NCBI GenBank assembly: GCA_934569195.1
Contig: CAKTKB010000025.1
Span: 1 to 15,838 of the forward strand
DNA: 15,838 bases
Direction: 5' to 3'
Origin: an uncultured Oscillospiraceae bacterium
GTDB lineage: Bacteria; Bacillota; Clostridia; Oscillospirales; Oscillospiraceae
The position numbers and the translations under genes are program-made. The notes under the pieces are model-generated. The model was not told where the DNA came from. It saw only the letters and a program-made list of their open reading frames with translations, and ran no database searches. How positions within the stretch are numbered: the stretch's first letter is position 1; each line of letters opens with the position of its first letter. Positions 1 through 6,800 of this stretch are shown here, piece by piece.

Positions 1-325
1 CCCCGGAGCGGTAATACCGCCGGGTGATCATAACCTCGTCGGCATCATAGGGCAGTCCCCGGTCGCTGTTGTCCAGCGTCAGCGTTGCCTCCGCAAAGCC
101 CTGGGCCGGACGCTTCTGTGTGCCGCCGAAAATCACGTCCTCCATCTTCGCTCCCCGGAGCGTTTTGCTGCTCTGCTCGCCCAGCACCCACAGTACCGCA
201 TCGGAAATATTGGATTTTCCGGACCCATTCGGTCCGACAATGGCCGTGATGTCGTCGCCAAACCGGATGCACGTTTTATCCGGAAACGACTTGAAGCCTT
301 GAATGTCCAAACTTTTTAAGTACAC
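1..325 (-). CDS. smc: Chromosome segregation protein SMC, N-terminal part (runs off the left edge)
   Basis: About 108 residues of the N-terminal ATPase head of SMC are present; the rest lies beyond the window. The protein opens with [17 protein letters not shown], the typical SMC start, followed by a Walker A motif GPNGSGKS at about residues 31-38, the stretch [11 protein letters not shown], and the [14 protein letters not shown] segment characteristic of SMC rather than of RecF or RecN. In the known family, SMC dimers with ScpA/ScpB compact and segregate the chromosome. The start is taken as GTG at 323-325 because a GAGGT Shine-Dalgarno lies 6 nt upstream and the family begins exactly there; no nearby in-frame ATG fits better. 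A near-consensus promoter sits about 35 bp upstream, so transcription is probably independent of the surface-protein operon, which ends at a terminator before it. The family call is secure; the start codon is fairly secure. Confidence 0.95.
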   Translation of the reverse strand, partial: MYLKSLDIQGFKSFPDKTCIRFGDDITAIVGPNGSGKSNISDAVLWVLGEQSSKTLRGAKMEDVIFGGTQKRPAQGFAEATLTLDNSDRGLPYDADEVMITRRYYRSG

Positions 326-359
326 AGCGAAACCTCGAATAATGAAAATGAATCAGCTT

Positions 360-388
360 ATTATATCGTTATTCCGCAAAAATTGCAA
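360..388 (-). promoter_or_regulatory. Sigma-A-type promoter of smc
   Basis: On the minus strand there is a -35 box TTGCAA (383-388), a 17-bp spacer and a perfect -10 box TATAAT (360-365). Initiation would fall near position 353, leaving a leader of about 28 nt before the GTG start of smc. A 10-nt perfect palindrome GCAAATTTGC lies just upstream of the -35 box at 398-407; whether it is an operator cannot be told from the sequence. Confidence 0.8.
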
Positions 389-416
389 GCATAAATCGCA
401 AATTTGCCAATCCTAC

Positions 417-458
417 AAAAAAGACGCTGCGTCCGGCCTTTCGGCTGCACACAGCGTC
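417..458 (-). terminator. Rho-independent terminator of the surface-protein operon
   Basis: On the minus strand a 16-position stem closes a GAAA tetraloop, with arms beginning GACGCTG and ending CAGCGTC and with two mismatches and one G-T pair inside. It is followed directly by six T residues (plus-strand positions 417-422). It lies about 60 nt after the stop codon of the SLH/beta-helix gene and before the smc promoter, so it separates the two transcription units. Confidence 0.88.
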
Positions 459-519
459 CCTTTTTGCAATATGGTATTTGTTTGCTTCTATCGGACAGAA
501 GCTCCGATCAGCAATTCAA

Positions 520-3500
520 TCAGCGGGTCTTTGCGATTTCGATGCTGTTGGTCTTTTCCTTCAGGATCAAAGTATCGCCGCTGACCACATGCACATGCGC
601 CAGGTCCTCCTTCGTCAGTGCATAGCCGTCCGCGCCGACCGCAACCGTGGTGCCCCACACCATCCGGTTGCCCACCAGGGTCACATCGTGATCCAGGGCG
701 CCGCCGATGATCAGATAGCCGTCCTCCGTCTGATTCTCATTGCCGTCACTGTCGCTCTTGGTGTTGATCAGGTAGATATCACCGTCAAGCTGTGCCGTCT
801 GGCCAGCCGGAGTCGGATTGATCGTCAGCGTAGCATTGGCATCACCGTTTACGGCAGCCAGCACACCGACTTCGTTCTTCATGGTGATATCCCGGAAGAT
901 ACCGCCGTTGATCTCAACATCCACGAACTTGTAGGCATGAATCGTTCCGAAGGTGCCGGTGATGTTCTCCACCAGGCAATCGTTGATCACACACTTTCCG
1001 GGCGTGTACCAGCTCAGAGAGGTTCCGGATCCGAAAACAAACACACCGTTGTAACCCGTCAGGTCATGGTACCAGCCGCCGTTGATGGTCAGCGTAGTCT
1101 GCTGATCGCCTGCACCCAGGCTGAAAACGCCGGCGCTGGCGGAGAAGATCATGTCAAACACTTCCACGCCGTCATTTACCGTGACCTGTGCACCGCCGCT
1201 GATCGTGAAGCAGGAGCTGACGCCGGCCTTCAGGTACTTGTTGTTTCCGTCAACCCGGAAATTCTCAATGGTGACATTGGCATGGTTCTGGATATCGAAC
1301 ATGTAAGACGAGGTGTTCGTCGCATCCCGGCGCACCACACAGCGTGCCGCATTCTCGCCGAACTCAGAGAAGCTCAGCGTGCAGTCTTCCTTGATCTGGA
1401 CCCGGTAAACCAGGGAGATGACAAAGTTCGCATCCTCGGGGATGTTCTCTGCCGCGTCGATCTGCTGCTGCAGGACTTCCTTTGCCTTATCGAAGGTCTG
1501 CACAGGGGTAGAAACCGTCAGACCGTCGTTCGTATCCTTGCCGTTGCCGCTGAGGTAAACAACGATGTCGTTCGTCTTGACCTCTTCAAACACGGCGCAG
1601 TTCTCTTCGTTGACTTCCAGATAATAGGCGCCCTCGATACCGTTGAGCACATTGACCTTATCCAGGTCGCTCTGCTGAAGCGCATAGGCATCCTCGCCGG
1701 TGCCGCCCCAGATCGTGCATGCGCCCACGAACTCCTTCGCCAGGAGGATAGGCACCTTGCCCTGGAGCTTGCTCAGGCCCTCAGGGACCCGAATGGCAGA
1801 GGTCTTTCCGGACGAGAAGCCGTTGTTCAGATAGAAGGGATCCTGAATGTCCGTCTTGTCCGTAGGAATCAGGGAGACGCCCCGTCCGCTGATGGTTGCG
1901 GCATTCAGGGTCTCGCCGTTGTTCTTCAGATTTCCGCGAATCGTAACGCCGCCGATCGTCGTCTCCGTACCGTTATTCGTAACGGAGAAAGCGCAGGAGG
2001 AGGCGCTGGTGGAATTCAGAACATTGTTCTCGATCACGCCGCCCAGCAGGTTGATGTACACGGGGTTGCTGCCGTTTACATTCAGAACAGCTGCAACGGA
2101 ACCGCCCACATTGCCGGAAATCTCGCCGCCGTTCATGGTAAAGGTAGCGCTGGCAGTCTTGCTGCTGGCGGTAATATAAATCGCGCCGCCGGTAAACTTG
2201 GAAGTATTGTCAGCGATCTTGCCGCTGTTCATCACCAGGGTGGAATCCTTCACATAGAAAGCGCCGCCCTGTGCGCCAAAGCAGTTGGTAACCGCCGCGC
2301 CATCCATCGTCAGCGTTGCGCCGTTCTGGAGGTAGATGGCATTGTTGGCAGGAGCCGACACAGAGAGAGACTTAAACGCATCCGCGTTGCCGTCAATGGT
2401 CACATTGGACAGCGTCAGGCTGCCGCCGTCCACGCTGATCATGTTGCCCGTGCAGGAAGGAGCACGCTTGACAACGCAGTCCCGTCCGCTCAGGTCCCAG
2501 GTCTGCTCGTCCAGAACCGTCATGGTGTGCATCACCCAGATGACGCCGTTGGACGTCTTCGGGGAAATCAGAGCCGCAGCTGCGGCAAAGGTCTTGACAG
2601 GTGTATCCTCCGTCAGGCCGTTGTTGGCATCGCTGCCGTTCACGCCGTCCAGATACACGGTGGCATCCACATAGGTATCGTTGAGCCAGTATGCAAACAG
2701 GGTCATGTTGCTCATAACCGGCTTGGAGAAATCCCACTCCTCGCCGCTGCCGGTGTGCCAGCCCAGGAAGGTATCATCCTCTCTCGTGGGGTCCTCGGGC
2801 TTGGCAACCGTCTCGCCATGGATGACCGCTACCTGCTCAGGCTCCGTGCCGTTGCCGGCGTTGAAAATCACCGTGTGCTTGGTCAGGCCGTCATTCAGCG
2901 TGACCGTCACATCCTCCGTCAGACCGGCAAGGATGTAGTTCAGGCCCTCGTTTGCCAGGCGGCCGCTGGTCGCTGTAACGTTGTAGACCTCGTATCCGTC
3001 ATCCGCACGTGCAATGAACTCTACGAAATTCACGCCTTCGGGAAGGGTCAGCTCTGCAACGGGCTTTCCGTCCACATAGGCCTTGCTGTACTTGGAAACA
3101 AAGGTAACCTTGATCGGGCCGTGCGGCTCGGTGGGTTCAGGCTCCGTAGGAGTCGGCTCGGTAGGCTCCGGCTCCTTGTCCTGTGCGGCCTTCATCAGGC
3201 GGGTAATCAGAGCAGCCGCCTCCGCGCGGGTAATGCTCTTCCAGGGGCGGAAGCTGCCATCCGTATAGCCGGCCAGAACGCCGCCCATCTGCATGGTCTT
3301 GACAGCCTCCATGGCAAATGCGGAAATATCGGCTACGTCCGTAAAGTCTCTCTGAGGCTGAACGGCAGGCAGCGTCTTATCCAGCAGGTTCAGCAGGCGC
3401 AGGAAAATCGCCGCAGTCTCCTGACGGGATGCCGCCCGGTAAGGTGCAAACGTGCCGTCGCCGTAACCGCTGACCAGACCGTTCTCAGCGGCCCAGGCAA

Positions 3501-3819
3501 TCGCGCCGGAGTACCACTTTCCGGAGGGGACATCGGTAAAGCCGGTAGGTGCATCGTTATCCACATCCGCACCGACCACGCGGGCCATAACGGCCACCAG
3601 CATGGCGCGGGTCATCGTTCCTTCCGGATCGAATTCCGTGTCGCTCACGCCCTTGAAATAGCCGGCCTCAATGGCCTCATAGATCGCGTCCCGTGCCCAG
3701 TAGTGCTCGCCCACATCCGTGAACCCGTCACCCTCTGCCGCGAAGGCAGAGGGGATCATGGTGCACAGGAGGCAAACAACCAGCAGGACGGACAGCGTCC
3801 GCTTCATCAGTTGTTTCAT
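520..3819 (-). CDS. SLH-anchored surface protein with InlB-type repeat and two beta-helix regions
   Basis: This 1099-residue exported protein begins with a signal peptide (hydrophobic residues about 8-25, cleavage near SAFA/AEG at 27-28). Three SLH repeats follow at about 32-78, 93-140 and 158-206, with the binding-site motifs MTRA, ASRQ and ITRAEA; SLH repeats attach proteins to secondary cell-wall polymers. A Thr/Glu/Pro linker (about 214-233) leads to a small beta domain and an InlB/Listeria-Bacteroides-type repeat (about 315-380, ending FLGWHTGSGEEWDF and TLFAYW). The rest is two beta-helix regions, each opened by a related motif: YLDGVNGSDANNGLTEDTPV near 389 and YLSGNGKDTNDGLTVSTPV near 752. 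Short ladder-like repeats such as TMNGGEISGN and LTINGGWYHD support the helix. The ATG has AGGAGG 5 nt upstream. It is the last gene of the operon, 20 bp after the protease gene. No catalytic residues were recognised; adhesion or glycan binding is a guess. Surface location is well supported, function is unknown. Confidence 0.92.
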   Translation of the reverse strand: MKQLMKRTLSVLLVVCLLCTMIPSAFAAEGDGFTDVGEHYWARDAIYEAIEAGYFKGVSDTEFDPEGTMTRAMLVAVMARVVGADVDNDAPTGFTDVPSGKWYSGAIAWAAENGLVSGYGDGTFAPYRAASRQETAAIFLRLLNLLDKTLPAVQPQRDFTDVADISAFAMEAVKTMQMGGVLAGYTDGSFRPWKSITRAEAAALITRLMKAAQDKEPEPTEPTPTEPEPTEPHGPIKVTFVSKYSKAYVDGKPVAELTLPEGVNFVEFIARADDGYEVYNVTATSGRLANEGLNYILAGLTEDVTVTLNDGLTKHTVIFNAGNGTEPEQVAVIHGETVAKPEDPTREDDTFLGWHTGSGEEWDFSKPVMSNMTLFAYWLNDTYVDATVYLDGVNGSDANNGLTEDTPVKTFAAAAALISPKTSNGVIWVMHTMTVLDEQTWDLSGRDCVVKRAPSCTGNMISVDGGSLTLSNVTIDGNADAFKSLSVSAPANNAIYLQNGATLTMDGAAVTNCFGAQGGAFYVKDSTLVMNSGKIADNTSKFTGGAIYITASSKTASATFTMNGGEISGNVGGSVAAVLNVNGSNPVYINLLGGVIENNVLNSTSASSCAFSVTNNGTETTIGGVTIRGNLKNNGETLNAATISGRGVSLIPTDKTDIQDPFYLNNGFSSGKTSAIRVPEGLSKLQGKVPILLAKEFVGACTIWGGTGEDAYALQQSDLDKVNVLNGIEGAYYLEVNEENCAVFEEVKTNDIVVYLSGNGKDTNDGLTVSTPVQTFDKAKEVLQQQIDAAENIPEDANFVISLVYRVQIKEDCTLSFSEFGENAARCVVRRDATNTSSYMFDIQNHANVTIENFRVDGNNKYLKAGVSSCFTISGGAQVTVNDGVEVFDMIFSASAGVFSLGAGDQQTTLTINGGWYHDLTGYNGVFVFGSGTSLSWYTPGKCVINDCLVENITGTFGTIHAYKFVDVEINGGIFRDITMKNEVGVLAAVNGDANATLTINPTPAGQTAQLDGDIYLINTKSDSDGNENQTEDGYLIIGGALDHDVTLVGNRMVWGTTVAVGADGYALTKEDLAHVHVVSGDTLILKEKTNSIEIAKTR
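3125..3172 (-). repeat. 15-bp tandem repeat encoding the Thr/Glu/Pro linker
   Basis: Three consecutive 15-bp units, each beginning GGCTC on the plus strand (starts at 3125, 3140 and 3155), plus the beginning of a fourth, lie inside the SLH/beta-helix gene. On the coding strand they give the five-residue pattern EPEPT / EPTPT / EPEPT, an extended linker between the SLH repeats and the rest of the protein. In-frame copy-number change here would alter linker length without breaking the frame. Confidence 0.75.
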
Positions 3820-3839
3820 GGTTTCCTCCTATTCTGAGC

Positions 3840-6800
3840 TTAATGCTCCAGCACGGGGAGGCTCCCGGCAGGGAGCGCCGTCATCGTCTCGCCGTTTTCC
3901 ATACTCGGCGCAATCCGGCAGATCTCGCTGAGGTCGAAGTCGCCGGTACGGTCGAGATCCGTCACGCTTGCCTTCGCGTCATACAGGCCGACAACAGGGT
4001 AAGCCTCATCGGAGAAGGTTCCGCGGAGTACGACCTCTTCGGTCTCCTCGTTGATGGCAATCATGCTGGAAGTATCGTTGCCGTCAAAGCGTGCCCAGTA
4101 AATCCAGCCGGTCTCCATATCGTAATACAGGGACTGGTACAAATACTGACCGTTGATCGACAGGGACGAGGGCGTGGTAATCACGTTGATCATGTTGAGT
4201 ATATAGCTTCCATTCTCCTGCGTGATGCCCATCAGGTAGATCGTACCCGTGCCGGAGAGCAGATAGACGTAGGTGTAGGTGCTGTCGTGGCCTGCGTAGG
4301 CAACGCCCGCAATGCTGGAGAATCTATTCTTCAGATTCCATCCGCCTACATAGCCGTTCGGCTGCGTGGGATCCACCAGCAGCAGGTTATAGCCGTAAGT
4401 ACCCAGGGTGATATCCAGGCTCGGGCAGTAGGTCATATCCGAGATGAACAGGTCGCCCGTGTAGCACGCCTCTTCGGAGGCATAGCCGTTCTCCGGATCC
4501 ACGTAATACAGCTCGCCGTCGCCGGAAGCAAGCAGCTTGTCGCCGTAGCGAACCACGGAGAAGTACTCCTGCTCGGCAGCATCGGAAACGATGGTGTAGT
4601 TGGCCGTATCCACGTCGATATCCGCGAAATAAGCATTTCCGTCCGCGTCATGGACAACGCCGGACAGCGTCGTGTTGTTCTGCTCAACCGTGATCTGGCA
4701 GGTCGCATAGACCGTCTCGTCCAGCTTGGACGCAGCGGTGATCACAGCGGAGCCTTCCGCAACAGCCGTGACAACGCCGTTGCTGCTGACCTTAGCGACT
4801 GCCTCATTGGAGGAGGTCCAGACGATGGAACGATCCTTCAGGTTCCAAGGCGTCACATATGCCTCCAGAGCGAACTGGTTGCCGCTGTAGAGCGTCAGCT
4901 CGCGGGTGGTCATCTGCACACGCTCGGGCCGGTCCGTCTTGCCGGTGCTGCCGCCCTGACCCCGCACAATGTACAGGCTGGTGGTTTCGCCGGGCAGATC
5001 GGTCACTGCCGTGCCAACGCCGGTCTCAAGATTCAGCTTAACAAGCTTGCAGGTGGGCTTGCCCCAGGAGCTGGCCTGAACAAACTGTGCCCAGTACAGC
5101 TCGCCCGTGGTGTGGTCAACCGCCATGGACTGGAGGTAATTTGCCTTAAAGCCGGTCTTGCCAACCTTGGTCAGCTCGCCGATGGTTCCGTCGTCGTTCA
5201 GGCGGAAGCTATAGAGATAAGAGTTGCTGGTAGATGCGTTAACCGTGTAGAACGTGCCGTCATCGCTGCAAGCCAGCGTCTGAGGCAGCTCACCGGAACG
5301 AGAACTGGGCATTTCAGCGCTGGTAATGGTTCCGACCTCGGTGAGAATACCATTGTAGATATCCACCTTAACCAGCTTGCCATACTCCGGCCCACCGTCC
5401 TCGCCGTTCAGCGCAGCCATAGCGTAGAGGTTGCCGTCGGCCTTGTTGTAAGCCATGTCGATCAGCACGCCGTTGACAGAGCACACACGCGTCGGCTCAA
5501 ACTTGCCGTGCTGCATCACATAGAGGTAGCCATCCGTAGAGCAGGCGACGGTGTAGCCGTCCACATATTCCGCGGAAGCAAATGCGATATCCGACTCGGC
5601 CGCGATCTCCGGGCTATTGGCCGTGTCCGCCTCAAAGCGCACCCAGCCCTTGCTCGTCGTGCTGTAGGCGAAGAAGCCGTTCAGATCAGTGGCGGGCTTA
5701 TCGTCGTCACCGCCGTCGTCACCGCCGCCGAGACCCAGCTCCAGCTCATAAGCCCGGAGGTTTCCGGCGTAGTCGACAACCGCAACAATAACCTTATCCT
5801 GGTTGATACCGGCCACATTGATGGACAGATTCAGCTTTTCATTGGCAGTCTGCTGGTTGGGAGACAGGGTCCCGATCAGCTTGCCCTCGGTCGTAGCCAG
5901 CTGAATGGCTGCGATGTACTGATTATCCTGTGCAGAGATGTTGATCAGCTTGTTGCCGGCAGGGTCGCTGGAGAAGAACATCTGCGTCACTGCGGGCGCT
6001 TCATCGTCCACCGTAACCAGGGTTCTCCAGGTCGCGCCCTTGCCCAGGCCGGTGTAATTGCCGTCCTCGTCGGCCTTGTAGTACTCCGGCACTGCCGTCA
6101 GGTCCAGCTCCAGCTTGGTATTGTTGGGCAGAGGATTGCCCTCGTTATCCGTAAACTTCCAGCTGATACCCTTGGTGGTTGCCGTGTTGGCCCAGTAGCC
6201 GCCGTTGGTGTAATAGAAGGCGCCGTACTCGCTGTCGTAATCCTTGCTGAAGTAAACCTCGCCGGTCTCCGCATTGCGGATCGTGTAGTACACGGCCTCC
6301 GCGTTCCGGATCAGGCTGTAGGTCATGGTCATCAGCGTGTCTCCCGGACGAACCGCCGTGCGGTCTGCCAGGAATTCCTTGTCATTGGCGTACAGGTTCA
6401 GGCCCAGATTGAAGGTGGAGCCTGTGCTGGCCTTTCTCAGGTTGTAGTAGTTTTCCTTCGACAGGCCAAGGTAGGTGTGCCGGTCTGCATTGTAGGCATC
6501 CTCGGCATAAATGGTGGTGTCAAACATGGAGGAATCCGTCCAGTTGCCCCAGAAAGCCAGGAAGGGGATGGACTGACCAACCGTCAGCTTGCCCTCGGAG
6601 TCTGCCACCGCATTGAGGTAAACGTAGCCCTCCAGGTAGTTGCCGTTGGCGAAGTTCTCCTCCATGTAAGCCTTGCCCTCTTCGTTCAGGCTCATGGTTG
6701 CGGTAACCTGAATGCTTCCGTTGGCAGGAACCGTGATGGAGGCGTTGCTCAGCAGACTGTCGAGCGTGATGCCCTCATAGGAGCCGCCCTCCAGGATGTC

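Noticed and set aside
423..465. Terminator acting on the plus strand
   Set aside because: The hairpin is followed by a short T-run on the plus strand too, but no plus-strand gene ends here.
3125..3172. Tandem repeat considered as a CRISPR or mobile-element trace
   Set aside because: The units are 15 bp, directly adjacent with no spacers, and simply encode the in-frame Thr/Glu/Pro linker.
478..3837. Open reading frame of 1119 codons on the plus strand opposite the SLH/beta-helix gene
   Set aside because: It mirrors the real gene almost end to end, lacks a signal or any known domain, and has the low-complexity Arg/Ala/Val/Gly composition of an antisense frame in GC-biased codon usage.
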